A DNA stretch of 64,000 nucleotides. Origin: Pseudomonas farris. Lineage in GTDB: Bacteria > Pseudomonadota > Gammaproteobacteria > Pseudomonadales > Pseudomonadaceae. Both the position numbers and the translations under genes were made by a program. Below the pieces are notes generated by a model. That model was not told the DNA's origin and did not search any database. It worked only from the letters and a program-made list of their open reading frames with translations. Shown here piece by piece: positions 26,645-35,627 of this stretch; the stretch's first letter is position 1; each line of letters starts with the position of its first letter. Location: contig NZ_JAHSTV010000008.1 of assembly GCF_019145235.1 (NCBI RefSeq), positions 300,335 to 364,334 on the forward strand, in the 5' to 3' direction.

Positions 26645-27397
26645 ATGCGTCGCTTGCTTTTTTCACTGCTAATGCTCTGCGTATTGCCCGCCTGGGCGGA
26701 CGGCCACGACCAGTTGTATACGGTCGCCGGTTGGCCAGAACAACGCGCGCATTTCAACGATGCTCTCTCCGCCGCTCAGCAGCGTTACCAGAATAGCCTG
26801 CCGCCGGCGGTGTTTCAGGCCCTGGTCAACAACAGTAATCAGCGTTTCGCCCCCAAGGCCATGGACCAGCGTGCCGAAGCGCAGCTGCGCAAAAAGCTTG
26901 CCGATCCGAAACCTGCACTGACCTTCTTTCAATCGCCCCTGGGCAAGAAAATTGTCGCCGCCGAACTGCTGGCGACCCGTCGTGATCAATTGGCGAAAAA
27001 CGCCAAGGGCTTGCCGAAAATGCAGGCCAGCGATACCCGTCAACTCATCATCGGTCACCTGGCCCAGGCCCTGCCCGCTCGCGAGGCCGGCGCTGAAGTC
27101 AGCCTGGCGATTGCGGGCGTGGCGGCCGACAGCCTGAGCTCGATGATCCCCGGCCTTCTCGGTGGCGGTCAGGCTCAAGGCATGTTGAACGGCCAGCGCC
27201 AGCGCCTGATGGAGCAGATCGGCGCCGACCTGAACAACACGCTGCTGTATGTCTACCGCGACCTGTCAGATGACGAGCTGGAAGAGTTCGCCACGTTTGC
27301 CGAGTCCACGGAAGGTAAGGCTTACTATCAAGCGGCACTGGCGGCGATTCGGGCGGGGTTGGCGGTGGGGCAGAGTACGTCGAGCCTCAGTCAATAA
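26645..27397 (+). CDS. Exported DUF2059-type protein
   Basis: The 250-residue protein has a clean signal peptide (MRRLLFSLLMLCVLPAWA, 1-18) and an all-helical mature part. The C-terminal region, DLSDDELEEFATFAESTEGK followed by AYYQAALAAI, is the DUF2059 pattern: a Y-x-DLSDxEL segment and then a helix. No active-site motif is seen. It is divergent from the oxygenase unit and convergent with the alpha/beta hydrolase. Function unknown. Confidence 0.83.
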   Translation: MRRLLFSLLMLCVLPAWADGHDQLYTVAGWPEQRAHFNDALSAAQQRYQNSLPPAVFQALVNNSNQRFAPKAMDQRAEAQLRKKLADPKPALTFFQSPLGKKIVAAELLATRRDQLAKNAKGLPKMQASDTRQLIIGHLAQALPAREAGAEVSLAIAGVAADSLSSMIPGLLGGGQAQGMLNGQRQRLMEQIGADLNNTLLYVYRDLSDDELEEFATFAESTEGKAYYQAALAAIRAGLAVGQSTSSLSQ

Positions 27398-27417
27398 TAT
27401 TCAGCGTCTGGAAGATC

Positions 27418-27517
27418 GCTTTCGCGAGCAAGCCCGCTCCCACACTTGATCTCTGGCGTACATAAATTCTGTATCCGCTGGAGATCTAATGTGGGAGCGG
27501 GCTTGCTCGCGAAGAGG
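27418..27517. repeat. REP doublet, inward orientation
   Basis: Main-family units with spacer TTGATCTCTGG...GGAGATCTAA. It lies at a convergent junction. Confidence 0.9.
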
Positions 27518-27529
27518 CCCGAACGACCG

Positions 27530-28477
27530 CTAGAGATTCCGCCCCTTCATCCCCTTGCTCAAAAACCCGAAATACTCCTCCCGCAACCCCGGCGTCTCAT
27601 TTGCCAGATGATGCCGTGCCTCAGGCAACATCAGCACCTGAGGCCGATCGAACTTGCCCCGCAATACGTCAAGGTTGTGCTCCCAATCCACGGTCATGTC
27701 TGCCTGCCCCTGCACGATCAGCGGCTGCCGCGGGCTCTTCGGTGCCGCTTCGATACGCTTGATCCACCGTCCCAGCGCACCGACCCAGGCCGTGGGCAGA
27801 CGTAGCGGTTGCAGCGGATCGGCTTGCAGGAACGTCAGGAATTCAGGGTCGTTGGAGTTCTCGCTGAAACGCCGGGCGATGCCTTTGACGAACGGCTTGA
27901 GCAAGTAATAACTGAGCTGCGACCAGCCCCAGGCTCGCGGCCGCACCAGTGGCGACAGCAAGATCACCTGCCCCTGGGCCGGACTGCTTGCGCCCTGATT
28001 GAGCACATGATCGATCACGATCGCTCCGCCGGTACTTTGTCCGCACAGGTGCCAAGGCTGCGGAAGGTCCAGCGATTGCGCCTCGGCCAACAGCCCTTGC
28101 AGGGTGTTCTGATACTCGGCGAAATCCTTGATGCTCGCCCGTTCGCCACTGGACAAGCCATGCCCCGGCAGGTCACAGGCGATTACTGCAAAACCCTGGT
28201 CCAGCGCCCACTCGATCACATGCCGATAGAGCCCGGTGTGATCGTAGAAACCGTGAAACAGAAACAGCGTCGCCTTCGCCCGCTCGGGCCACCAGAGCTG
28301 GCTGACCACTTCATAGCCATCGACCTCGAAACGCCCCAGGCCACTGCGCAAGGTTCGCTGGGGAAAATCCAGCCCATAAAAATGCTGATAGGCCATGGCC
28401 TCCGTCGACAGCGGCTGCCACTCGGCCAATGGCCGCAGGCTGGCACGCAAATGATCGGGGTCGAAAGTGGCAGACAT
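27530..28477 (-). CDS. Alpha/beta hydrolase, lysophospholipase/monoacylglycerol lipase type
   Basis: The 315-residue protein has no signal peptide. It has the hydrolase-4 pattern: oxyanion region FLFHGFYDHTGLYRH, DLPGHGLSSGERA, nucleophile elbow LCGQSTGGA (Ser of G-x-S-x-G), a late Asp in VQGQADMTVDW and the final His in EARHHLANE. Family members hydrolyse monoacylglycerols or lysophospholipids; the substrate here is not shown. It is divergent from the thioredoxin-like gene. Confidence 0.87.
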   Translation of the reverse strand: MSATFDPDHLRASLRPLAEWQPLSTEAMAYQHFYGLDFPQRTLRSGLGRFEVDGYEVVSQLWWPERAKATLFLFHGFYDHTGLYRHVIEWALDQGFAVIACDLPGHGLSSGERASIKDFAEYQNTLQGLLAEAQSLDLPQPWHLCGQSTGGAIVIDHVLNQGASSPAQGQVILLSPLVRPRAWGWSQLSYYLLKPFVKGIARRFSENSNDPEFLTFLQADPLQPLRLPTAWVGALGRWIKRIEAAPKSPRQPLIVQGQADMTVDWEHNLDVLRGKFDRPQVLMLPEARHHLANETPGLREEYFGFLSKGMKGRNL

Positions 28478-28574
28478 GGGCTATTCCAGAGCGCGAAACG
28501 GACTTTATAGGCCTGCGATATTCATCTGTTGCAGCAAGCATGGCAAGCTAGCCGACCTTCGAGGATTGAAACCC

Positions 28575-29153
28575 ATGCGTCCTGCCTACCGCACCACACT
28601 GCTTGCCAGCCTGCTCGCCCTTGTGTGTGCCGGCGTGCTGTGGGCCGCCTATGACTGGTTTCAGGGGCGCTACTTGCGCGCCTTCAGTTCGCACACTGCG
28701 GTGTTCTCCGGCGACCCCTTGCGCCTGCCGGACGAACTTGCCGGCCCCGGCGCCATTCGCCTGGTGCACTTCTGGGACCCGGCCTGCCCGTGCAATGTCG
28801 GCAACCAACAACACCTGACCGAACTGGTTGAGCAGTATGTACCGCAGGGCGTCGAGTTCTATGCGGTCCAAAAGCCCGGCAGCCACGGTCAATTGCCCAG
28901 CACGTTGAGTCGCCTCAAAACCATCAATGTCCTGCCAGGCTCCGAACAGATCCCCGCCAGCCCGGCGGTGGCGATCTGGGACCGCAGTGGCAGGCTGGCG
29001 TATTTCGGTCCGTACAGCGAAGGCCTGACCTGCAATTCGAGCAACAGTTTTATCGAGCCCATTCTGCAAGCGCTGAATGAAGGCCGGGCGGTGAACGCCA
29101 CCCACACGCTAGCGGTGGGTTGCTACTGCCCGTGGCCTGCGGAGGTTAAGTAA
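28575..29153 (+). CDS. Membrane-anchored thioredoxin-like protein, DUF6436-type
   Basis: The 192-residue protein has an N-terminal signal anchor (about 8-28) and a thioredoxin-like domain in which VHFWDPACPCNVGNQQH takes the place of the usual C-x-x-C turn (here C-P-C). A second conserved segment is GPYSEGLTCNSSNSF. It probably acts in the periplasm. The altered motif makes disulfide reductase activity doubtful, and metal binding is possible. It is followed after about 100 bases by the penicillin acylase gene on the same strand. Confidence 0.8.
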   Translation: MRPAYRTTLLASLLALVCAGVLWAAYDWFQGRYLRAFSSHTAVFSGDPLRLPDELAGPGAIRLVHFWDPACPCNVGNQQHLTELVEQYVPQGVEFYAVQKPGSHGQLPSTLSRLKTINVLPGSEQIPASPAVAIWDRSGRLAYFGPYSEGLTCNSSNSFIEPILQALNEGRAVNATHTLAVGCYCPWPAEVK

Positions 29154-29256
29154 GGCATTCCTGACTTTTCCAGGACCGCAATGCCCGGCACAGGAGGTCT
29201 GTGCTACACGTTTGCAGCCCACACGGGCGGCAATCCCGAAAGAACAAGGAGTCACC

Positions 29257-31668
29257 ATGAAACGCGTCCTGGCCGTACTTGCCTTGCTGATCGTCGTGCT
29301 CGTCGCCGGGGGCGGCTGGTATGTGTACAGCAAGCAACCGACGCGCCAGGGCCAGGTGGAGTTGCAGCACCTGCAAGGTTCGGTGACCGTGCGTTACGAC
29401 GTGCGCGGCGTGCCGCATATCCGTGCCGAAAACGAAACCGACCTCTACCGCGCCCTCGGCTACGTGCACGCCCAGGACCGACTGTTCCAGATGGAAGCCA
29501 TGCGGCGCCTGGCCCGTGGTGAATTGGCTGAAGTCCTCGGCCCGAAACTGATCGACACCGACAAACTGTTTCGCAGCCTGCGCATCCGCGAACGGGCTGA
29601 AAGCTACGTGGCCGCGCTGGATCATCAGTCGCCGGCGTGGAAGGCCCTGCAAGCTTATCTGGACGGCATCAATCAATATCAGGACAGCCACGCTGCGCCG
29701 GTAGAGTTCGACGTGCTGGGGATCCCCAAGCGCCCGTTCACCGCCGAAGACAGCATCAGCATCGCCGGCTACATGGCCTACAGCTTTGCTGCGGCGTTTC
29801 GCACCGAACCGTTGCTGACTTACGTGCGTGACCAACTGGGCGCCGAGTACCTGAACATCTTCGATCTCGACTGGCAGCCCAAGGGCGTGCTGGCCAAAAG
29901 ACGCGCCAATCCTGCACCGGCCCTCACCGCCAATGACTGGAAGGGGCTGAACGCCCTCGCCCGTTTGAGTGAGCAGGCCCTGGCCGACAATGGCCTGCCA
30001 CAATTCGAAGGCAGCAATGCCTGGGTGATTTCCGGCAACCGCAGCAAAAGCGGCAAGCCGCTGCTGGCCGGTGACCCGCATATTCGCTTCTCGGCTCCGT
30101 CGGTGTGGTACGAAGCGCACCTGTCAGCGCCGGGTTTCGAGCTTTATGGTTACCATCAAGCACTGGTGCCGTTTGCGTTTCTTGGCCACAACCTGGACTT
30201 CGGCTGGAGCCTGACGATGTTCCAGAACGACGACCTGGATCTGATCGCAGAGAAGGTCAACCCGGACAACCCGAACCAGATCTGGTATCGCGGCCAATGG
30301 GTCGACCTGGTCAACACCGAACAACAGATCGCGGTCAAAGGCCAGTCACCGGTCACGCTGACCCTGCGCCAGTCGCCCCACGGCCCGATCATCAACGATG
30401 CACTCGGCACTGCCGCCGGCAAGACGCCGGTCGCCATGTGGTGGGCCTTCCTCGAGACGCCGAATCCGATCCTCGACGGCTTCTACCAGCTCAACCGCGC
30501 CGACACCCTGGCCAAGGCCCGCGCCGCGTCGGCCAAGGTTCAGGCACCGGGGCTGAACATCGTCTACGCCAACGCCAAGGGCGACATCGGTTGGTGGGCC
30601 TCGGCGTTGCTGCCCAAGCGCCCGGCCGGGGTGAAGCCCGGTTTCATCCTCGACGGCAGCACCCCTCAGGCGGACAAGGAAGGTTTTTACCCATTCAGTG
30701 CCAACCCACAGGAAGAGAACCCGGCGCGAGGCTACATTGTCTCGGCCAACTTCCAACCGGTGTCGCCTACCGGCATGGAAATTCCCGGTTACTACAACCT
30801 CGCCGATCGCGGTCAGCAACTCAATCGTCAGCTCAGCGACAAGAACGTGAAGTGGGACAACGACTCCAACCAGAAGCTGCAACTGGGCACCACCACTGAC
30901 TACGGTCCGCGTTTGCTGGCGCCGTTGCTGCCGGTACTGCGTGAAGTGGTGAGCAATCCCGCCGAGCTCAAGATGGTGGAACAACTGGCGCAGTGGAGCG
31001 GCGATTATCCGCTGGACTCCGTCAGCGCCACCCTGTTCAACCAGTTCCTGTTCAATCTCACCGACGCAGCAATGCGCGATGAACTGGGCAATGACTTCTT
31101 CGAAACACTGCTCCCGACCCGGGTGATCGATGCCGCACTGCCGCGCCTGGCAGCCTCCGCCGATTCACCGTGGTGGGACAACCGCAACACCCCCGGCAAG
31201 GAAACCCGCGCCGATACGGTCAAGGTTGCCTGGCAAGCGAGCATGGCTCACCTCAAGACCACTCTGGGCGCCGATTCCACACAATGGAAGTGGGGCAAAG
31301 CGCACACCCTGACTCACGGCCATCCGCTGGGGACGCAGAAACCTTTGGAGCGGATCTTCAACGTCGGGCCCTTCGCGGCGCCCGGCACCCATGAAGTGCC
31401 GAACAACCTCTCGGCCAAGATCGGCCCGGCGCCGTGGCCTGTGACTTACGGCCCGTCAACCCGGCGGTTGATCGACTTCGCCGACCCGGCCCACAGCCTG
31501 ACCATCAACCCGGTCGGCCAGAGCGGCGTGCCGTTCGACAGCCACTATGCCGACCAGGCCGAGGCGTATATCGAGGGGGTTTACTACCAGGCGCATTTCA
31601 ATGATGAAGAAGTGACGGCCAATACCCGTAGTACGTTGAAGCTGTTGCCAGCGCGTTCGGGGCAATAG
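29257..31668 (+). CDS. Penicillin acylase-family amidohydrolase, HacB-like (possible acyl-homoserine lactone acylase)
   Basis: The 803-residue Ntn-hydrolase precursor has an N-terminal hydrophobic anchor or signal (5-24), an alpha-chain region (YDVRGVPHIRAENETDL, YVHAQDRLFQMEAMRRL) and the autocatalytic nucleophile Ser253 in EGSNAWVISG. The beta chain would run from Ser253 to the end. A GGAG site precedes the ATG at 29257. In P. aeruginosa a quorum-quenching acylase (HacB) lies beside the spu cluster, and the same neighbourhood here supports orthology. The substrate is inferred only. Confidence 0.88.
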   Translation: MKRVLAVLALLIVVLVAGGGWYVYSKQPTRQGQVELQHLQGSVTVRYDVRGVPHIRAENETDLYRALGYVHAQDRLFQMEAMRRLARGELAEVLGPKLIDTDKLFRSLRIRERAESYVAALDHQSPAWKALQAYLDGINQYQDSHAAPVEFDVLGIPKRPFTAEDSISIAGYMAYSFAAAFRTEPLLTYVRDQLGAEYLNIFDLDWQPKGVLAKRRANPAPALTANDWKGLNALARLSEQALADNGLPQFEGSNAWVISGNRSKSGKPLLAGDPHIRFSAPSVWYEAHLSAPGFELYGYHQALVPFAFLGHNLDFGWSLTMFQNDDLDLIAEKVNPDNPNQIWYRGQWVDLVNTEQQIAVKGQSPVTLTLRQSPHGPIINDALGTAAGKTPVAMWWAFLETPNPILDGFYQLNRADTLAKARAASAKVQAPGLNIVYANAKGDIGWWASALLPKRPAGVKPGFILDGSTPQADKEGFYPFSANPQEENPARGYIVSANFQPVSPTGMEIPGYYNLADRGQQLNRQLSDKNVKWDNDSNQKLQLGTTTDYGPRLLAPLLPVLREVVSNPAELKMVEQLAQWSGDYPLDSVSATLFNQFLFNLTDAAMRDELGNDFFETLLPTRVIDAALPRLAASADSPWWDNRNTPGKETRADTVKVAWQASMAHLKTTLGADSTQWKWGKAHTLTHGHPLGTQKPLERIFNVGPFAAPGTHEVPNNLSAKIGPAPWPVTYGPSTRRLIDFADPAHSLTINPVGQSGVPFDSHYADQAEAYIEGVYYQAHFNDEEVTANTRSTLKLLPARSGQ

Positions 31669-31690
31669 ATTTTTTGTTGGCCCGGCTGAC

Positions 31691-31780
31691 GCCTTCGCGA
31701 GCAAGCCCGCTCCCACATTAGACCGTGCCTGTCTGAACAACTCGGTCAACTGTGGGAGCGGGCTTGCTCGCGAAGGGGCC
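31691..31780. repeat. REP doublet, inward orientation
   Basis: Main-family units with a spacer whose ends (GACCG...CGGTC) pair. It lies at the convergent acylase/GlxA-type junction. Confidence 0.9.
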
Positions 31781-31803
31781 ATGACAAGCAACACAAAATG
31801 CCG

Positions 31804-32769
31804 CTAAACCATCACCGCAAAATTCAACCTGAACTGCTGCGGTGTCACTCCCAGCCTGCGGTTGAACACACTGCGCATGTGCTGGGCATCGCGAAACCCG
31901 CACTGATACGCCACGGTTTTCAGCGGCGCATGGGTGCTTTCGAGCATCACCCGTGCCGCATCCACCCTCGCCCGTTCGACGAATTCCGCCGGGGTGATTT
32001 TCGCCTCCTTGGCGAACACCCGGGAAAAGTTGCGCGTGCTCATGTTGGCGGCGTTGGCCAGATCAGCAATGGTCAGGTCGCCATTGAGGTTGGCCAATAC
32101 GTAAAGCTGAGCCATCGCCACCGCCGACGTCGGTTCGGCATGGGGCGTGAGGAACGGGCTGAACTGCGATTGCCCGCCCGAGCGCTGAGTGAACACCACC
32201 AACCGCTTGGCCACGCTGAGTGCCACGTCCGGCCCGTGATCCCGGGCCAGCAAATACAGCGACAAATCGATCCCCGCCGTAACCCCGGCCGAGGTGTAAA
32301 GCTCGCCGTCCTGCACGTACAAGCGATCAGCCTCGACCTGAGTCGACGGGCACAGCTGCGCCAGCGCCGCGGCATCGCCCCAATGAGTGGTGACGGTTCT
32401 CCCATCGAGCAATCCGGCCCGGGCAAGCATGAAGGCGCCATTGCAGATCGAGCCAAAGCGTTGCGCCAGCGCACAGGCATCGCGCAGCCAGGTATCGAAC
32501 GCCGCGCCAAAATTCATGAACGGCAACTGCGGCCCGCCCGCCACCAACAGCAAATCATAAGCCTCCAGCGCTTCACTGAAATGCCGGTGGGCATTGAGTG
32601 ACAAACCGTTGGAGCACGCCATCACCCCATGCTCGACACCGATCACCTCCAGCCGATAGTGATCCTGCGGGGCCAGGAAACGATTGGCTTCGGAAAACAC
32701 ATCCAGGGGGCCGGTGACATCCAGTGACTGGACGCCTGGGAACACCACGATGGCAATGGTTTTACTCAT
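31804..32769 (-). CDS. GlxA-type transcriptional regulator (DJ-1/PfpI plus AraC domains)
   Basis: The 321-residue protein has an N-terminal amidase-like DJ-1/PfpI domain (about 1-180; FPGVQSLDVTGPLDVF, FGSICNGAFMLARAGLLDG) and a C-terminal AraC DNA-binding domain (about 215-315; LANAANMSTRNFSRVF, VAYQCGFRDAQHMRSVF). A cysteine sits near the place of the DJ-1 nucleophile (SICNG), but members usually bind rather than cleave ligands. Relatives control glycine-betaine, carnitine or arginine catabolism. The target is unknown, perhaps the divergent HD-domain gene. Confidence 0.88.
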   Translation of the reverse strand: MSKTIAIVVFPGVQSLDVTGPLDVFSEANRFLAPQDHYRLEVIGVEHGVMACSNGLSLNAHRHFSEALEAYDLLLVAGGPQLPFMNFGAAFDTWLRDACALAQRFGSICNGAFMLARAGLLDGRTVTTHWGDAAALAQLCPSTQVEADRLYVQDGELYTSAGVTAGIDLSLYLLARDHGPDVALSVAKRLVVFTQRSGGQSQFSPFLTPHAEPTSAVAMAQLYVLANLNGDLTIADLANAANMSTRNFSRVFAKEAKITPAEFVERARVDAARVMLESTHAPLKTVAYQCGFRDAQHMRSVFNRRLGVTPQQFRLNFAVMV

Positions 32770-32793
32770 GGTTCAAGTTCACCTTCACATTGA

Positions 32794-32868
32794 AAAAATC
32801 GCAGCCTTCGGCAGCTCCTACATGGGATTGCGCACCCCTGTAGAGCTGCCGAAGGCTGCGATCTTTTC
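32794..32868. repeat. Inverted repeat, GGCAGCTCCTAC family
   Basis: AAAATCGCAGCCTTCGGCAG with CTCCTACA and its complement form a near-perfect hairpin of about 29-base arms with a short loop. It is the same family as 19198-19303. It lies in the divergent GlxA-type/HD space. Confidence 0.85.
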
Positions 32869-33036
32869 TGGCTGATCACCCTCAACCCTAGCCAATCCAA
32901 GCCCAACAAGCGAGGTTGGCGCGATATGCAGGTTCATTGGCCGGGATCGCAGCCATGGATCGATTGTCCGGTTTCGGCTGCGCGAACAGACTGACCCCAT
33001 CAGCGCCGCCACGGCGTTCCCCATGAGGACAGCACC

Positions 33037-33678
33037 ATGAGCAGCATCATCGCCGGTATCAAAATCCCCGACAGCGCGTTGGCCAGGGCCACCACTGAAT
33101 ACATTCGCGACGTCGAGTCCGACCTGCTGTTCCACCACTCACGCCGGGTGTTTCTGTTCGGCGCCTTGAGCGGTGAGCGCAAGCAGTTGGCTTATGATCC
33201 GGAGCTGCTGTACGTCGGCGCGATGTTCCATGACTTGGGTCTGGTGGAAGGTCACCGCAGCGATGATGAGCGATTCGAAGTCGACAGTGCCAACGCAGCC
33301 AAAGCGTTCCTCAAACCCTACGGGTTGTCTGGCGACGATATCGAACAGGTGTGGTTGTCGATTGCCCTGCACACCACACCGGGCGTGCCGCAACACCTGC
33401 GTCCCAATGTGGCGCTGGTGACGGCCGGCGTCGAGATGGATGTGCTGGGCATCGACTACGCGGCGTTTTCCACCGTGCAGCGTGAAGCAGTGGTGCATGC
33501 GCATCCACGGGGTGAAGGGTTCAAGGAGTGCATTCTGTGTGCGTTCGCCAATGGCTTCAAACATAAGCCGGACAGCACGTTTGGCACCGTGAACGCGGAT
33601 GTACTGGTGGACAGCGAGCCGGGCTTCAAGCCGATGAACTTCGTCGAGATCATCCGCAAATCACCTTGGGTGGCATAA
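33037..33678 (+). CDS. HD-domain hydrolase, cyanamide-hydratase-like
   Basis: The 213-residue soluble protein has the HD metal pattern: His pair in LLFHHSRRVF, HD in GAMFHDLGLVEGH, and later His/Asp in SIALHTTPGVP and VLGIDYAAF. The overall form, with PRGEGFKECILCAFANGF towards the end, resembles HD proteins annotated as cyanamide hydratase-like. It could hydrolyse a nucleotide or hydrate a small nitrile-like compound. It is divergent from the GlxA-type regulator, which may control it. Confidence 0.8.
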   Translation: MSSIIAGIKIPDSALARATTEYIRDVESDLLFHHSRRVFLFGALSGERKQLAYDPELLYVGAMFHDLGLVEGHRSDDERFEVDSANAAKAFLKPYGLSGDDIEQVWLSIALHTTPGVPQHLRPNVALVTAGVEMDVLGIDYAAFSTVQREAVVHAHPRGEGFKECILCAFANGFKHKPDSTFGTVNADVLVDSEPGFKPMNFVEIIRKSPWVA

Positions 33679-33683
33679 ACCAC

Positions 33684-33773
33684 TGTGGGAGCGGGCTTGC
33701 TCGCGAAAGCGGTGGGTCAGTCAACATGGATGTTGAATGTCAGTCCGTCTTCGCGAGCAAGCCCGCTCCCACA
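33684..33773. repeat. REP doublet, outward orientation
   Basis: Main-family units with spacer CAACATGGATGTTGAATGTC, internally self-complementary. It lies at the convergent HD/spuH junction. Confidence 0.9.
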
Positions 33774-33819
33774 GTGGATTTGGGTTGGCCACACATGCGT
33801 GGTCAACCCGGCATCAGGC

Positions 33820-34710
33820 TCAAGCCGCTTCCGGCGCCTGCGCCCGGCGCACGTCCGGTTGTTTCCAGGAATCGGCGGCGCCTTCTTCGATGGCCTGCTG
33901 GATCGCACGCTTGCGAATCTCTTCGGCACGACGGCTGAAGTACCAGACCAGGAACGTCACCAGCGACACCGCCAGCAGAATCAGGCTGGCCACTGCGTTG
34001 ATCTCAGGCTTCACACCCAGGCGCACCGCCGAGAACACTTCCATCGGCAGGGTCGTGGAACCCGGACCGGACACGAAGCTCGCCAGCACCAGGTCATCCA
34101 GCGACAAGGCAAACGACATCATGCCGCCCGCCGCCAGCGACGGCGCGATCATCGGAATGGTGATCAGAAAGAACACCTTCCACGGCCGCGCCCCCAGGTC
34201 CATGGCCGCCTCTTCGATGGACAGGTCCAGCTCACGCAAGCGCGCCGACACCACCACCGCCACATATGCCGCACAGAACGTGGTGTGGGCGATCCAGATG
34301 GTGACGATGCCGCGCTCCTGTGGCCAACCGATCATCTGCGCCATGGCCACGAACAGCAGCAACAGCGACAGACCGGTGATCACTTCCGGCATCACCAACG
34401 GTGCGGTGACCAGACCACCGAACAGCGTGCGGCCCTTGAAGTGGGTGATACGCGTCAGCACGAAGGCCGCCAGCGTCCCCAGTGCCACCGCTGCAATCGC
34501 CGTGTAGCAGGCGATTTCCAGCGAACGCACCACCGAGCCCATCAGTTGGGTGTTGTCCATCAACCCCACGTACCACTTGATCGACCAGCCGCCCCACACC
34601 GTCACCAGTTTCGAGGCGTTGAACGAGTAGATCACCAGGATCAGCATCGGCGCGTAGATGAACAGCAAACCCGCTACCAGCATGAAACTTGAGAAACGGA
34701 AGCGCTTCAT
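33820..34710 (-). CDS. spuH: Polyamine ABC transporter permease (PotI-type)
   Basis: The 296-residue inner-membrane permease has six hydrophobic segments and the EAA-type loop EEAAMDLGARPWKVFFLIT that contacts the ATPase. It pairs with the PotH-type permease upstream; its ATG overlaps that gene's TGA by four bases. The C-terminus ends in an Arg-rich and Ala/Glu-rich cytoplasmic tail. It is the last gene of the spu transport set, bounded by a REP doublet. Confidence 0.94.
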   Translation of the reverse strand: MKRFRFSSFMLVAGLLFIYAPMLILVIYSFNASKLVTVWGGWSIKWYVGLMDNTQLMGSVVRSLEIACYTAIAAVALGTLAAFVLTRITHFKGRTLFGGLVTAPLVMPEVITGLSLLLLFVAMAQMIGWPQERGIVTIWIAHTTFCAAYVAVVVSARLRELDLSIEEAAMDLGARPWKVFFLITIPMIAPSLAAGGMMSFALSLDDLVLASFVSGPGSTTLPMEVFSAVRLGVKPEINAVASLILLAVSLVTFLVWYFSRRAEEIRKRAIQQAIEEGAADSWKQPDVRRAQAPEAA

Positions 34711-35627
34711 TCCTTGCCCTCCATTTCTTTGGCCTGACTACGGTTGAATAGGATGATCGGCACAATCAGGATCGCCAGCATCACCACCGCCAGCGCTGAT
34801 GCCACCGGCCAGTCACGGTTGTTGAAGAACTCTTGCCAGAGCACTTTACCGATCATCAGGGTTTCCGGACCGCCGAGCAGTTCCGGGATCACGAACTCAC
34901 CCACCACCGGGATGAACACCAGCATGCAACCGGCGATGATGCCGTTTTTCGACAGCGGCACGGTGATCTTCCAGAAACTGTTGAAGGTGCTCGAACCAAG
35001 GTCCGACGCGGCTTCCAGCAGGCTGGTGTCGTGTTTGACCAGGTTGGCGTAGAGCGGCAGGATCATGAACGGCAGATAGGAGTAAACGACCCCGATGTAG
35101 ACCGCGAGGTTGGTGTTGAGGATCTGCAGCGGCTCGTCGATCCAGCCCATGCTCATCAGAAAACCATTGAGCAGACCGTTGTTGCTGAGAATGCCCATCC
35201 ACGCGTAAACGCGGATCAGGATTGCGGTCCAGGTCGGCATCATGATCAGCAGCACCAGCACCGTTTGCAGCTCTTTGCGGGCGCTGGCAATGGCGTAGGC
35301 CATCGGGTAGCCGATCAGCAAACAGAGGACGGTGCTGATCAGCGCCATCTTCAATGAGCCGAGGTAAGCGGCGATGTACAACTCGTCATCGCCGAGCATC
35401 GCGTAGTTGCTCAGGTTAAGCAGCACCTGGAGCTTCTGGTCGATGAAGCTGTAGATCTCGGTGTACGGCGGAATGGCCACGTCGGCTTCGGCGAAGCTGA
35501 TCTTCAGAACGATGAAGAACGGCAACATGAAGAACAGAAACAGCCAGATGAACGGAACCCCGATGACCAGCTGACGGCCACCGGGAATTATTCGATTGAG
35601 CCGGCGTTTGAGTTTGCGCAGGTTCAT
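34707..35627 (-). CDS. spuG: Polyamine ABC transporter permease (PotH-type)
   Basis: The 306-residue inner-membrane permease has six predicted helices, LFFMLPFFIVLKISFAEAD at the N-terminus and the ATPase-contact loop EAASDLGSSTFNSFWKITVP. It forms the transmembrane channel with SpuH. Its start overlaps the ATPase stop by four bases, so the three genes are translationally coupled. Family knowledge gives putrescine/spermidine as substrates. Confidence 0.95.
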   Translation of the reverse strand: MNLRKLKRRLNRIIPGGRQLVIGVPFIWLFLFFMLPFFIVLKISFAEADVAIPPYTEIYSFIDQKLQVLLNLSNYAMLGDDELYIAAYLGSLKMALISTVLCLLIGYPMAYAIASARKELQTVLVLLIMMPTWTAILIRVYAWMGILSNNGLLNGFLMSMGWIDEPLQILNTNLAVYIGVVYSYLPFMILPLYANLVKHDTSLLEAASDLGSSTFNSFWKITVPLSKNGIIAGCMLVFIPVVGEFVIPELLGGPETLMIGKVLWQEFFNNRDWPVASALAVVMLAILIVPIILFNRSQAKEMEGKE

